From Glandiceps talaboti (taxonomy: Eukaryota; Hemichordata; Enteropneusta; Spengelidae), in NCBI RefSeq assembly GCF_964340395.1, contig NC_135565.1, forward strand, positions 21,477,209-21,529,708: a DNA stretch of 52,500 nucleotides. Direction: 5' to 3'. Positions 31,391-46,200 of the stretch are shown here, in pieces (position 1 is the first letter of the stretch; each line of letters starts with the position of its first letter). Under the pieces are notes generated by a model that was not told the DNA's origin, did not search any database, and worked only from the letters and a program-made list of their open reading frames with translations. A program made the translations under genes and the position numbers.

Positions 31391-34090
31391 ATAATATGTC
31401 TATCTACCTTTGGTCGGTCCTTCCGCCAAAAATACCCAAGTTAACAAAACATTAATTAAAATGTTAGCTGGGCAACGAGGTCACCTAACTAGCAAGCTTA
31501 CATACTGGAGAGGTGGTTCTGATTATGTAGACGCACCTGTAGCATCAATGATCAGTATGTTGACTTCAGAGAACAACAATTAAAATCAAAGAAGGTTTCA
31601 ACAAGACTGTTTAGCGTGATTTGTACAAACGGAGCAAATGCAAAACGTAGACAATATTTTTACATTTTGCTAAACACGCAGTCCTTCTAGCTTTATCTCC
31701 GTGCATACAACAATAACAACAACACCACAGTAAACTCTAGCTGTACAGGCGTTTGCACTATACACTATAACCTCGCCAATAGATGACCTAGTTCAGTAGT
31801 TTGTATATTCTTTACTCCTAACGCCTTTTAAAGTATTTTTATTTTAGATTTGAAAACAAAAAGTCACTAGAAACCTATCACAAAACAATTTCTGTGTTCT
31901 TGCTAATGCTTTCAAGAATCGCCCCCCCCCCCCACCCATGCCCTGATTTGTAAAACAAATAAATACATAAATAAAAATATTTGGTTACAATCGTGAAGTT
32001 TTAAAATATCCACTATATCATATTATTGACGTGTACATGTATATACCGTGGTAGACAAATGTAACATAGATGCCAATATTCAGCTATTCGTTTCATTTCA
32101 TAAAAGGTCACGTGGTAACACCCAAAAAATCAACTGTTGTATATGCATTTATGCAGTAAATCGAGTTGAATTCTTAACAAAGTTTATGAAGTTTGTTTCT
32201 TTCTTCTTCGAATCAGATGTAGCTGGAAGTAATGAAGTTGTTCTTAAGAATTATTAGTGTCAATATTTTTTAACCAAAGTCTAAAAAACATAAATTTGGT
32301 TGACTGATGGAAAATGTACGCAAGGAACTGGGTTTGATTCCTATACCCTACCTATCATCCACCCTTGTGATTACCAGACCGGAAGGGGTTGTGATCAGTG
32401 TCAGCTAGTAAGCTTAATATTAGACGATATCAGAGGATATGTGACATTCCGATGTTAAGTGACGTCACAACGCAGTAATGAGACTACATACACCCTTTAA
32501 TACTAGAGGTGGATAAAAAGACACTTAATGTCTACAGCTGTTGGGCAAATAAGTTGTCACAATTCCAAAAATGGTGAGGTGAGAGGATCAAATTTCTGCA
32601 CAGAAACTGGGAAAGAGTCAAAACCACTTTAATTACCTGAATATAAGAGCATTTATTCACTAACTTGTTGAGTGGTAATAAGTAAAACCCAACGTAATGG
32701 TAGCAACGGTAAAAGTATTCAATATCAGAATTAGAACCTGTCACGAATGTGTAATTATTCTGTTTGGGTTCAGATATGTCGCTGTTTACATGTCGTGAAC
32801 TCAAACACAGTAATTACAAATTCATGACATACCGGTAAACGTGTGATTCTGTTTACATGTCAATCATTTAATTACATTTTACGCGAGACTTAGTGCTAAG
32901 CCGGGGTGGGTCTCAATACACTGTAAAGCATCGCAATGACATTCCACCAACGATAATTACACTTTATAAATAGACACAACGGCATGGGTTATTTGTACCC
33001 CATCCCCTGTATCTCCTCAATAAAGATCGAAGGTTTGAAACTTTGAATGTTGTCAAAAAACACGACTAAACATTTGTCATGACTAAAGTATCAATAATGT
33101 CAAAGTAGCAGCTTAACATAGTAGAGATAGCTACTAATTAATACATAGTTGTTATCATACCATAATCTGACTCTTATCTCTCACTGGGATAACTCACATG
33201 CTTGTTACATCTTTGTAGCTCAGAAGACAACAAATCGAATGACTGATACTACTCCATAACTCAGCTACATCTCATACAGATATCATATGTCTCACCAGTA
33301 GACAACTTTACTAAGAGTACAGCGTAATACGTGAATTATATAAATACAAAACAAGGTAAGTACACTGTGAGTACCCAAACCTTCCTAATGTTCTCAAGAA
33401 ACGTATAGATATAGACGTAATATGTGTGTAACACGTCAGACGTCTCGTTTATATTCTAATACGATAGTCGTCTTGAGGTAAAGACAGTCATATATTGGAC
33501 ATATGGACAACAATATAGAGATGGTGTACATATTATGATATCTGGGATTGTCCTCTATCACCTGATATGATATTAACTGTACAAAATAAAGTGTTGTACT
33601 GCAAATTGTAGTGCCAGTTTGTAAAATGATTTAGAGGGCGTCGATAGAGTCAAAATCACACCACGTGGTTTGGAGATAGAAATCACAAGATTACTGTAAG
33701 CTCCTCTAAATGAAATACATGTACAGGTAGTTAAATGGTTACACTTATTGCAACCATTCCTATGTTTTGTTTTGTTTTTCTTGGAGGTGTTATTGTGTTG
33801 AGGCACAGTCCCTCATAGAGGGGCTGTGGTTAGGGCGTTGTTGTAATTCCAAATTCAGATGTCAATAGGAACACCCATGGTCCTTGTATAATACTTAAAC
33901 GATTGCGTTGCCAACTTGAAATTGATGTCTGTCTAGCTACTAGTAACGGTTTGTGAATCTTTGACGATCTATCTAGCCATGGTTTATATTAAATGCCAGT
34001 GTCGGTGAAATCACCACCATACAAGTCACTAGTCCATAATATTAGTCTTGATTGATTGTAGTAAGAAAGAAATCATCGACATCAATGCAC
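31391..34090. other. No gene recognised
   Basis: Sequence upstream of the P450 start and before the Penelope-like element. It contains a poly-C tract near 31922. The longest open frame (32532-32804, minus) has no recognisable similarity. Promoters for the P450 are expected at the left end but no clear TATA box stands out. Confidence 0.5.
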
Positions 34091-34099
34091 AGATGTTAT

Positions 34100-35331
34100 G
34101 AGCATTTCTAAAGGCATTGGTAGTACTGGAACTCTTTCTTGGGTGTAACTCGGAGTTTCACGCATATTGCGATCATCAGACACTCTGAGGCCTACTCTCT
34201 GGGTGTGCTGTATATATAGAGTGTAGACAATAGAAATACCATCACTATTGTCTGTGTCGGTGGGTAGGTGTTGTATGTGTGGAGGTGTTGGTTGTTATTG
34301 TGTGGGTTATTGGGTGCGGACAAGTAAGTGTTGGCGGGTTGTTACATGTTGGGCTTTGATTTTCCGTTAGTTAACGGGTTTAGTTTAGGTGATAGATGCT
34401 CTATTGAAGTTGGACAAATAAAACTTATTCTCGTGTCGGCATTTGGATATCAACTCAGTTCTTTTGTTTAGTGTGGAGCTTTTGTCTGCTTTAATAATAG
34501 TTAGTTTTTCGGTTAAACACAGGTTGCATCGTTTTGTTTTATTGGTGTATGCTTGGGCTTTCTTGTTGATGGACCAGGATACGGAAAAGGGTTCATTGTT
34601 TCTTTTCAGTTTCCAAATGTGTTTTGATAGTTCTGTGCTGTTTTCGTGTTTTTCATGTTTGAATGACTGTTTGTGGTTGGCGTATCTCTGCTTGAAGTTG
34701 TTCTCTGTTAGACCGATATATACTTTTGTTTGTTTTCCGTGGACGGTGGCTTGGTATACGATGTTTTCCGTTTGGCATTCGCCGTTCAGAGGGCAGGTGT
34801 CTTTCTGTCTGCAATTACAGGGTTTTTGAGTGGGTTTAGTTTCGCTGTTGGAGATGGTGGCGTTATGCGCTTTGATTATGGTAGCCATGTTTGGCATGCA
34901 GCTATAACTGACTTTGACATTGTTTCTGTTGAATATTTTGTGTAACTTAGAGTCTGCTGGGAAGTGTTTTGTGATTAGGTTGAGGAATCGTTTGCCTACA
35001 TTGGTGGCTACGTTTTTGCTGTATGGTGGGTTAAACCAGATGGTGTTTCTATTTCTGTTTTTCTTGTTTTTCTGCGTCGGGGTGCTGGTGTACGTGATGT
35101 TCTCTTTGTGGCCGCTGGTTTTTAGTGCATTTTGGTACAGTGGGGCTGCCTGGTTGAAGATGTGTTCGTCGGATGATATGTCGGAAATTCTACGGCCGAT
35201 GGCTGACGATATGTTCTTGATGATGCTGGGTGGGTGGTTAGACTGCGTGTGTATGTACATGGGGTTGTCGTTGGGTTTCCTGTAAGGGTAATATTTACCG
35301 TTGTTGAGGTTGAGCGTTATGTCTAGAAAAT
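34100..35331 (-). mobile_element. Penelope-like retroelement fragment with GIY-YIG domain (copy 1)
   Basis: The minus-strand frame runs from about 35331 to a stop at 34385. It begins FLDITLNLNNGKYYPYRKPN, a tract seen between RT and endonuclease in such elements, then SCMPNMATIIKAHN, a cysteine cluster (CNCRQKDTCPLNGEC) and a GIY-YIG endonuclease: VYQATV, KVYIGLTENNFKQRYANHKQ, ELSKHIWKLK, LNKRTELISKCRHENKF. The RT is missing, so the copy is 5'-truncated. A 3' noncoding part with a hammerhead ribozyme motif follows (34143-34183). It touches copy 2 head to head. Confidence 0.8.
34143..34183 (-). ncRNA. Hammerhead ribozyme motif of the Penelope-like element
   Basis: Minus strand, 5' to 3': GTGT, CTGATGA core, a CGCA/TGCG stem II with AAT-type loop, GAAA, a very short stem III CTC/GAG, then TT and ACAC. 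GTGT can pair with ACAC as stem I, and GAAA pairs through A15.1 with U16.1, placing cleavage after GUU. Minimal hammerheads with tiny stem III are known from Penelope-like elements. Weak point: a U-U mismatch closes stem II next to the core. Confidence 0.75.
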
Positions 35332-36221
35332 ACACACGCAGTCTAACCACCCACCCAGCATCATCAAGAACATATCGTCAGCCATCGGCCGTAGAATTTC
35401 CGACATATCATCCGACGAACACATCTTCAACCAGGCAGCCCCACTGTACCAAAATGCACTAAAAACCAGCGGCCACAAAGAGAACATCACGTACACCAGC
35501 ACCCCGACGCAGAAAAACAAGAAAAACAGAAATAGAAACACCATCTGGTTTAACCCACCATACAGCAAAAACGTAGCCACCAATGTAGGCAAACGATTCC
35601 TCAACCTAATCACAAAACACTTCCCAGCAGACTCTAAGTTACACAAAATATTCAACAGAAACAATGTCAAAGTCAGTTATAGCTGCATGCCAAACATGGC
35701 TACCATAATCAAAGCGCATAACGCCACCATCTCCAACAGCGAAACTAAACCCACTCAAAAACCCTGTAATTGCAGACAGAAAGACACCTGCCCTCTGAAC
35801 GGCGAATGCCAAACGGAAAACATCGTATACCAAGCCACCGTCCACGGAAAACAAACAAAAGTATATATCGGTCTAACAGAGAACAACTTCAAGCAGAGAT
35901 ACGCCAACCACAAACAGTCATTCAAACATGAAAAACACGAAAACAGCACAGAACTATCAAAACACATTTGGAAACTGAAAAGAAACAATGAACCCTTTTC
36001 CGTATCCTGGTCCATCAACAAGAAAGCCCAAGCATACACCAATAAAACAAAACGATGCAACCTGTGTTTAACCGAAAAACTAACTATTATTAAAGCAGAC
36101 AAAAGCTCCACACTAAACAAAAGAACTGAGTTGATATCAAGAAAGAGTTCCAGTACTACCAAAACTATTACGCTCTGCCACTGCGGTATAGAGCACTGTC
36201 TTAGCAGATTGATACTCACCG

Positions 36222-36222
<1 letters not shown>
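35327..36222 (+). mobile_element. Penelope-like retroelement fragment (copy 2, inverted)
   Basis: From about 35327 the plus strand repeats copy 1 in opposite orientation. The 148-residue stretch from SCMPNMATII to LNKRTELIS is identical, so the nucleotide match is very high. After TTGATATC at 36138 about 310 bases present in copy 1 are gone, including the frame end and the ribozyme, and the sequence resumes at AAGAAAGAGTTCCAGTACTA. A 3' piece absent from copy 1 (TCTGCCACTGCGGTATAGAG) follows, then a TA repeat. Confidence 0.8.
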
Positions 36223-36538
<316 letters not shown>

Positions 36539-36624
36539 GATACAGCATACAGGACATAGCTGTGATGGTAAGAATTAAAGTTTATGTCAATATTCTTTAG
36601 ATTTGATAGTAATCTGACCACAGG

Positions 36625-37126
36625 ATGGCAAATCGTACAGATGACGGAACTACGAATACGGTGGATTGTTCTGACGAAGCCGATATGATGACCCTAACAC
36701 GTAACAATAAGATGAACTTCACAGTTATGGTTGGACTTGGTATCAGCCATATAGTCCTGGGTGTTTTATCTGTCACCCTAGGAATCATGGCATTGTTTGC
36801 TGGCACGTTCTACTGCTTTGTAGCTACAGGTGTATGGTGTGGTGTTATTGTGAGTAAAATTTGTGAAATACAATAATCACTTTGACGTAATAACAGAAGA
36901 GGACGAAAGTTTTTGTTAGCTATTTGTTGAATTTATGAACTTGAATACTACTAAGTTTCGCTTGATAAGGGTCCGTACCAAAGGAAGAAAAACAACAGAT
37001 GTAATCGTTCAAGTTTATTATTTTAGCCTCTGAACCACAAAATTTAAACCAACCGAAGAATTGCTTCGGCTTCTTATTGCCATGGAAACAAATACCACCT
37101 GTTAATGTACCAAACTCAATGGTTTG

Positions 37127-37196
<70 letters not shown>

Positions 37197-37212
37197 TACA
37201 TACATACATACA

Positions 37213-37244
<32 letters not shown>

Positions 37245-40200
37245 ATGATCAGTAAATGAACGTGCAATTTTGTTAAAGATTTCCATGGATTCTGTGTTTA
37301 TTTTTGTCTCTACTGTATCTTCTTGCCCTCTTTATCTGACAAAAAAATACATGAAACTGATTCAGAGACAATGATATTCACCAACTTTGTTTCCTTTTCC
37401 TAGTTTATTGGGGCTGGAATTATTTGTGTTGTGGCTGGTAAAAAACGCACCGAAACTTTGGTAGGTACTTAAAAAGAAGGATGTCATTAAAACAAAACCA
37501 CGTCATCCCCCAACTTTCTAACTAATTAATTTATACATTATTCAGTACATCACTATTATGTATTCATCCATCAATGAATGAATGAATGAATGAATGAATG
37601 AATGAATGAATGAATGAATGAATGAATGAATGAATGAATGAATGAATCAACCAATCAATGAATCAATGAATGAATGAATGAATGAATCAATGAATCAATG
37701 AATCAATGAATGAATGAATGAATGAATCAATGAATCAATGAATGAATCAATGAATGAATCAATGAATGAATGAATGAATGAATGAATGAATGAATGAATG
37801 AATGAATGAATGAATGAATGAATGAATGAATGAATGACATCAGCTTTACCTAGTCTGTCTGATTGATGAAGACATAGATATAGGGTTGAATACATGAATG
37901 ACAATTGAAAGACTCAAACGATGACTACCTTGTCCACTTTTATTAGTTATTGTACATTTTTTTCCTTATTTTCGTCTTTGAAGTTGGAAAAGAGAGTCAT
38001 CACAAACTCTGTTCGAAATATATATTAGCATTTAGGACCACCTATACCAAGTAGGCACTTCAAAGAAGCGTACAACCAACTGAACAATATATCTGACAAT
38101 CTTTCAAAGTATAGCCATAATAAATCTTGAACAGATTCACCATAACGGTCACTAGTTCAATTCTCTTTGCAGTTAAAAGTTGCTTTGGTTTTGTCTTTGG
38201 TGGCTTCGTTATTTTGTGTTGGTCAAATACTACATGGTACTATTGGTCTGATCAATGAAGAATCAAATATCTGCTGGAATTACCAATGTAGATGTGACGT
38301 CACACATTGCCATAGCAACGTCGAGGTCAGTCTTATAAACTTCCTTTGATCCAATGGGCATGTTAATACGTTGTGTACATCAAATACCATAGATGATATG
38401 ATACTGAGATTGTAGAAACATTCCGTCAATCGTACTAGGGAAATGTGTTTGACGATTTACACCACAAACCACAATTTTTTTATTCCCCGGAAACAAAGAT
38501 TGTCGGTCAATTAAGGGTCGGTGTACTAATTGCTTACAACATAGAGGGCTTGTGATAGGAAGTATTACATAATTGGTAGACACAGGTGTACAGGGTGTGT
38601 TCTTTAATTGTATTTGCTACTGACCAACCTATATAGGTAGATCTAATATAGATTATGCAACCGTAGACAAATTTGGTACAATACGACTACACCATGGTAG
38701 CTACCATACAGTCTCAGTATCACAGTTTGCCACCAATACAACTAGGACTAGTACTATTTCGTACTCCTGAATATCGTCAAACGGATTTGCAGACACGAAA
38801 TGATAGGAATTAAACGACAATTGGTATACTTTCTCCCCACAGATACAAACAAACACATTAACACGCTAGCCCATCGTACACACATACATACATACATACA
38901 TACATACATACATACATACATACATACATACATACATACATACATACATACATACACATAAGTAATCAACAAATCTTATTTTAACGTTGGGAAAACTTTC
39001 AAAACAAGTACCAGTATACATGTACACGTTCATTTAAACCTCCAAGTCATTACGTCCAATAGCTTTTATCTCACTGAAATAAATAAATAAATAAACTTTA
39101 AACTCCAACCCTTCGTATGAATAATCATAAAAAGTACATATAACCGTATTTAAATGTATATTCATGCCATCATCGACGTCGGTAACGTTATCATTTAATA
39201 GATTCCCAGATTAGACAATTCTCGGTGTATCGATATACAGACGATGACTCGTCCACTGACAACGTGTTGGTTCAAATACACAACAGCTGCAAGCTTTATT
39301 GATAAGTTTTTTACTCGTCGATAACTAGCTACACAATTGTTACCAATTTACGTATCTACTACATTAGTCTATGACTTTACGCCATATGACATAGCATATC
39401 AAGACACGACAGACATTCCCGTCGTTTTACAAGAAGTTGGCCACTAGGCTATTATTGGCCACAGGTTACCACGGTGTTGGTTCTGCTTATACTCAACCAG
39501 CCGTAGATTGTCGACAGTCGCTCGCGCCTTTTTTCCCTACGTTTTATCTAAACTTAAGTCGTTGCGGCACTCCGATCCGGCGCAACACTACTATAATCGC
39601 ATACAGATATCTCGGCCCTCGATATCAGTATGCGATTATAGTAGTATTGCGCCGGATCGGAGCGCGGCGACGACTTAAGTTTAGATAAAACGTAGGAAAA
39701 AAAGGCGCGAGCGACTGTCGACAGTCTAAACCAGCCGATGAAATCCAGTGGAAATTTAAAAAACACAAGCATGATGAAAATTATCATTATGTGGTGTAAC
39801 ATGATTAAATAAGTTTACTGGGAAACAAATTAATAAACAGGGAATGACCAGAACAAAATTCCCTGCACAACTGTATTCTATATTAGGCTAAGAATACAGT
39901 GTCACGTGAATGGACGGATAGATGTCAGTAAATCGTAGTTCAATAATCCGAACTTGGTGAACTAAGTGAATAACAAATTCGTTTCCTACGCGAGAACGTT
40001 GGTTCCTCTGGCTCCAATGGTATCTGATAAAATTGAATTGTTGCGCGCACATAAATGTTTTGACAAGTGCAAGTGTACCTTTTTAAAAATCGATCAATTC
40101 AAGTCCGTTAAATGAATTTTATGAAAATTGTTACGTTTTTGTATTTTGGTGTGGATTCCCCTCACCATAGCCTGTACTGTAGGGATGGAATTGAAAAGAG

Positions 40201-43200
40201 TTGGCGTACTATACGTACCACAGGCCACAGTTCAAGGTTGGAGCATGGAAATAGAATGGCCGCAGTAAAGGCGGATGTCATTTCGGAAGTATTACATTTG
40301 GGCTTAGCCGGAGTAGGGCATGGACCTCCGACTTATAGTCACGTGATATACCATACCCTTGTTTGTCAAGAGATAGACAGTGATAGCAACGAATGAACGT
40401 CATTTGGCTGGTACTGACCATCTTGCTATCCAACTATGAGCATTTGTGACAGTGCATTGTGGGTACATTCTACCGTAACAATAATTAGATGTTATATACT
40501 ATAAATGACTTATGATTATATGGAAAAGACTTGAATGAAATAATTAAGATATGCGATTTTCGTGCTTCGTCTTTTCTCGGAATTGAATTGAATTGAATTG
40601 AATTGAATTGAATTGAATTGAATTGAGTTGAGTTGAGTTGAGTTGAGTTGAGTTGAGTTGAGTTGAATTGAATTGAATTGAATTGAATTGAATTGAATTG
40701 AATTGAATTGAGTTGAGTTGAGTTGAGTTGAGTTGAGTTGAGTTGAGTTGAGTTGAGTTGAGTTGAGTTGAGTTGAGTTGAGTTGAGTTGAGTTGAGTTG
40801 AATTGAATTGAGTTGAGTTGAATTGAATTGAATTGAATTGAATTGAATTGAATTGAATTGAGTTGAGTTGAATTGAATTGAGTTGAGTTGAGTTGAGTTG
40901 AGTTGAGTTGAGTTGAGTTGAGTTGAGTTGAGTTGAGTTGAATTGAATTGAATTGAATTGAATTGAATTGAATTGAATTGACATTTTTCTCCTGTGGGAC
41001 TGATAATTTTTTAAAAATCGATTATTAAGTTTTGAATATCAGGAGAAAGAAATGAAGCTTCAATTGTATGTAAGAACCAACCATTGCCTAGACTACATAA
41101 AATTGTATCTCGTTAAATGCATAATAACTCGTTTTCTTCATTCCCAAAGTCAATTCTTTGTACAATGTATCTCGGAATTGTTACTTGAATATGAACACAT
41201 GTATTACCACAGTGACTGCAAAATGACTCGTGACTGCTGTCGAACTCGTTGACATACATAAAACTGTAATGACTCACACTATATATGTTTAATAACAAAC
41301 CTGTTTGTAGAATATTTATCTACTTTTATTTGATACTACCCATATTTGGGTACATGTGAATTATCACTGTGTGTGTCTGTACGTGTGTAAGTTATCGTTT
41401 ATCTTCATATTGCTATGGCAACTGGTGTTAACGTCATCAGCCCAGGCTGTTACTAAGCAACAAAACTACGACTCTTTTACCTTCGGTCAAAGTTGAAATA
41501 GAATATTCGAACAGGCCAGTCGCGATATAAATGAAAAACTATATATTAATATTGTTTGTATGATCTATTAATATTAACATTATTTCTTGAGTTGGAAGTA
41601 TATGGCATACTTTGTCATTTATAATGTAAAGTTATTCCGAAGTTTAAATAAAAATCCAAAACGTTGACCTGTAAAGCAAATGCGTGCCAATGAACAGTGT
41701 AACCTTGATATAGGCGTGTCAAAGGTCAATAGTAGAGAGATCGACACTAGACATGGTGATGGTTATAATTAGTAACTTATGACATCATCGGGAACTTAGG
41801 TGCCACTCACATAAACCCGTCTATAGCGTCCCTACGTCATTTCCTACGTCACAATTCAAACACTAAAATGCATATAAGTTGTAAAGAAGGGAGAAACTGG
41901 CAGAAACGCAGAAAACTTCACAGACAGTTGAAATATATTATCTTTGCACTATATTGGTAAATTATTCTATCATACTAAAGGAACTATTTCATCTCTTAGT
42001 TGGCGAAAAAACAACGTAAAATGGTAAGTACATGTATGCCCTGATTAGCAAAGACTCTACGTCTGTTGAGTTTTTTGACCAAATGATTCCTCTCTTTGGC
42101 ACTGCTTGTTCTGTTTAGGAAGTTCACTTATATATTTTTTTCTGCTCTTGTTATTTTCTAGACGAGAAGATTACTAAACACTCTTCTCCTCACAGTTGGA
42201 ATCATTGAACTTGTCATCACTATAGCTTCATCATCAGCCACCGTTAGGTCTTCCTGTTGCTCCAAAACTTTGAAAGTAAGTTTAATATTTTGAAATCAAA
42301 TAATTTTATAATATTATGATTACTCATAATTCAAATTGTAAATTTATTTTAAATGTCATATTCATCCAGAAAAGAAAATACTTCTACTTAATAATATTCA
42401 AATTCCAAGTATTTGCTGACCGTGACTTCACCATACTCTAGCAAGGAAATGCAATTGAACTTCAAGTCTTCGAAGACTACTATTTTTGGCTTTTAAAATA
42501 TGTGAAATTTAACTTGAAAATACGTTTAAAGGTATTCCAAAACAGAATAAAATTTACCCCCTTCGATTTACTGCACCCAATATTTCATCAAATATATTAT
42601 GAAATCACACACAATTTGCCCAAAGATTTTTTCTTTGGATACTGAGTTAATGTACCAAGTATATATATATACTATCATCGTAGGAATTGGGTTGTTTCAT
42701 GCATTGTACGTAGAGGACGAGAATTTATCCATATTAGTCCTGCTAGATTGGATCGTGCATCGTATTTTAAATTGCATCACCATAAGTTCTAAAGTAACCT
42801 TGGAGTTACCAGTAGTTATGACGTCATCAAGTGGTGTAATTCTTCTTCTTGATTATCATGTCTACTTACTTGGAAAGCTTTTCTGTTAGTAAAAATAGTA
42901 TTGAATTAACTCCATTAATCTCTTATTCCAACAGACTGATACAGACCTTTGCTTAACGTCACTATCCGACCAATCTTACACAGAGACACAAGTCAACTTG
43001 GCAGGTACGTTGTTTGTATTCATTTGTGTCGTTTCAGACAGTTTCTGTTATTCCTACATATGCATTGATAGCACTTCATGTAATATTACATACTTGTAGT
43101 CCTAAGAAACGTTTGAACTGATTATACGCAGCAACATTAGTGGGTTTGCATTGTAAAATATCGAGTACACACCTGGTACACACATATTACAACACGTCAC

Positions 43201-46200
43201 ATTCCGTCGGTTGCTGAAGATTTTACCGATGTTGAAGTTGGTCTACGATGTCAATATATTTATAAACAGACATCATCAATCATATGTTTCAATCCTTCGT
43301 ACGTGATGTCATTTTCCACAATCAATCAACCTATCATTACAAATTTGGTATGCCTGTTAGACTATATAGTGTACAGTTTTGAACGAGTTTAAAATTGTAT
43401 AATGACAGACCCTCTATCATGAAGAGATGGACTGTGATCAAAGACATATTACAAAAGGTTGTCTAATCATAAACCAAATACACTCACCAATCTGATTATT
43501 GATAACAGATATCACTGCTATCTTTACATTGTTCGTCTGTCTACAAGTATCTGTCCATGGCAGCTGTACAGTTAGCAAACACTTTTGTGATGTTATAGTA
43601 TCGTGAAATCTAAAGTGTTGTTTTTCTTATGATATCACTGCTACCTTTCATAAAGTCTGTCTGCAAAGTTCTGTTCATGACTGTCTATTTAGAAGACATC
43701 TGTGCGTACTTTATAGAGTCTTGAAATTCTAAAGTATTATTTTTCATATGATTTACATAGATGTCGAAAGTAGAGACGAGACAATTGAAACAGAGTGTGC
43801 ACATCTAGAGGTAAAGCCTACTATAACTTTGGAATCCAAGGAAATGGAGGAAACAGGATCCAAATGTACATCGAGCAACGCCCAGTCTGGTGTCAAACAT
43901 TCCTTTCAAGATCATGACGATTTCTCTGCCCAATATCTCTCACAACCTGGCCACCCAATCGTCATCAATACAACAAGCCAGACAACTACAGAAAGTAACG
44001 TCAGTGCCCAATACCTCTCACAACCTGGACAACCATTCATTATCAACCAAACAGCCTCTAGTGACGTCAATGCCAAATATCTCTCACAACAAAGTCAACC
44101 CATTATTGTACCAAGCAAAGAGGAAGAAAGTGTTGCTGAAAGCGATAGTGTATCAACCAAGTACCTCTCACAACCTGGTCAGCCAATCATTATAAATACA
44201 ACAAGCCAAACTGCTGCTGAAGAGAACACTGACGGAGTATCGGCCAAGTATCTCTCACAACCTGGACAACCCATTATTGTACCAAGCAAAGAGGAAGAAA
44301 GTGTTACTGAAAGTGGTGGTGTATCAGCCAAGTACCTCTCACAACCTGGACAACCAATTATTATCAACCAGACTACATCTAGTGACGCCAATGCCAAATA
44401 TCTCTCTCAACCTGGTCAGCCAATCATTATAAATACAACAAGCCAAACTGCTGAAGAGAACACTGAAGGAGTATCTGCCAAATATCTCTCACAACCTGGG
44501 CAACCCATTATTGTACCGGGCAAAGAGGAAGAAAGTGTTACTGAAAGTGATGGTGTATCAGCCAAGTACCTTTCACAACCTGGACAACCATTCATTATCA
44601 ACCAAACCACCTCCAGTGACGTCAATGCCAAATATCTTTCACAACCAACTCAACCCATTATTGTGACAAGCAAAGAAGAAGAAAGTGTTACTGAAAGTGA
44701 TGGCGTATCAGCCAAGTACCTTTCACAACCTGGTCAGCCAATCATTATCAACCAAACTACATCTAGTGACGTCAACGCCAAATATCTCTCACAACCTGGT
44801 CAGCCAATCATTATAAATACAACAAGCCAAACTGCTGCAGAAGAAAACACTGATGGAGTATCGGCCAAATATCTCTCACAACCAAGTCAACCCATTATTG
44901 TGCCAAGCAAAGAGGAAGAAAGTGTTACTGAAAATGATGGTATATCAGCCAAGTACCTCTCACAACCTGGACAACCAATTATTATCAACCAGACTACTTC
45001 TAGTGACGTCAATGCCAAATATCTCTCACAACCTGGTCAGCCAATCATTATAAATACAACAAGCCAAACTGCTGCAGAAGAGAACACTGACGGAGTATCG
45101 GCCAGATATCTCTCACAACCTGGGCAACCCATTATTGTGCCAAGCAAAGAGGAAGAAAGTGTTACTGAAAGTGATGGTGTATCAGCCAAATATATCTCAC
45201 AACCTGGACAACCATTCATTATCAACCAAACTACCTCCAGTGACGTCAATGCCAAATATCTTTCACAACCAAGTCAACCCATTATTGTGCCAAGCAAAGA
45301 GGAAGAAAGTGTTACTGAAAGTGATGGTGTATCAGCCAAGTATCTCTCACAACCTGGTCAGCCAATCATTATAAATACAACAAGCCAAACTGCTGCAGAA
45401 GAGAACACTTATGGAGTATCGGCCAAATATCTTTCACAACCAAGTCAACCCATTATTGTGCCAAGCAAAGAGGAAGAAAGTGTTACTGAAAGTGATGGTG
45501 TATCAGCCAAGTACCTCTCACAACCTGGTCAGCCAATCATTATAAATACAACAAGCCAAACTGCTGCAGAAGAGAACACTGATGGAGTATCGGCCAAATA
45601 TCTTTCACAACCAAGTCAACCCATTATTGTGCCAAGCAAAGAGGAAGAAAGTGTTACTGAAAATGATGGTATATCAGCCAAGTACCTCTCACAACCTGGA
45701 CAACCATTCATTATCAACCAGACTACATCTAGTGACGTCAATGCCAAATATCTCTCACAACCTGGTCAGCCAATCATTATAAATACAACAAGCCAAACTG
45801 CTGCAGAAGAGAACACTGAAGGAGTATCTGCCAAATATCTCTCACAACCAAGTCAACCCATTATTGTACCAGGCAAAGAGGAAGAAAGTGTTACTGAAAG
45901 TGATGGTGTATCAGCCAAGTACCTTTCACAACCTGGACAACCATTCATTATCAACCAAACCACCTCCAGTGACGTCAATGCCAAATATCTTTCACAACCA
46001 ACTCAACCCATTATTGTGACAAGCAAAGAGGAAGAAAGTGTTACTGAAAGTGATGGTGTATCAGCCAAGTACCTTTCACAACCTGGTCATCCAATCATTA
46101 TCAACCAAACTACATCTAGTGACGTTAACGCCAAATATCTCTCACAACCTGGTCAGCCAATCATTATAAATACAACAAGCCAAACTGCTGTAGAAGAGAA

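Noticed and set aside
34443-35285. Plus-strand hydrophobic open frames (and mirror frames at 35323-36219 minus)
   Set aside because: Antisense shadows of the Penelope-like coding strand; the same peptides appear opposite both copies.
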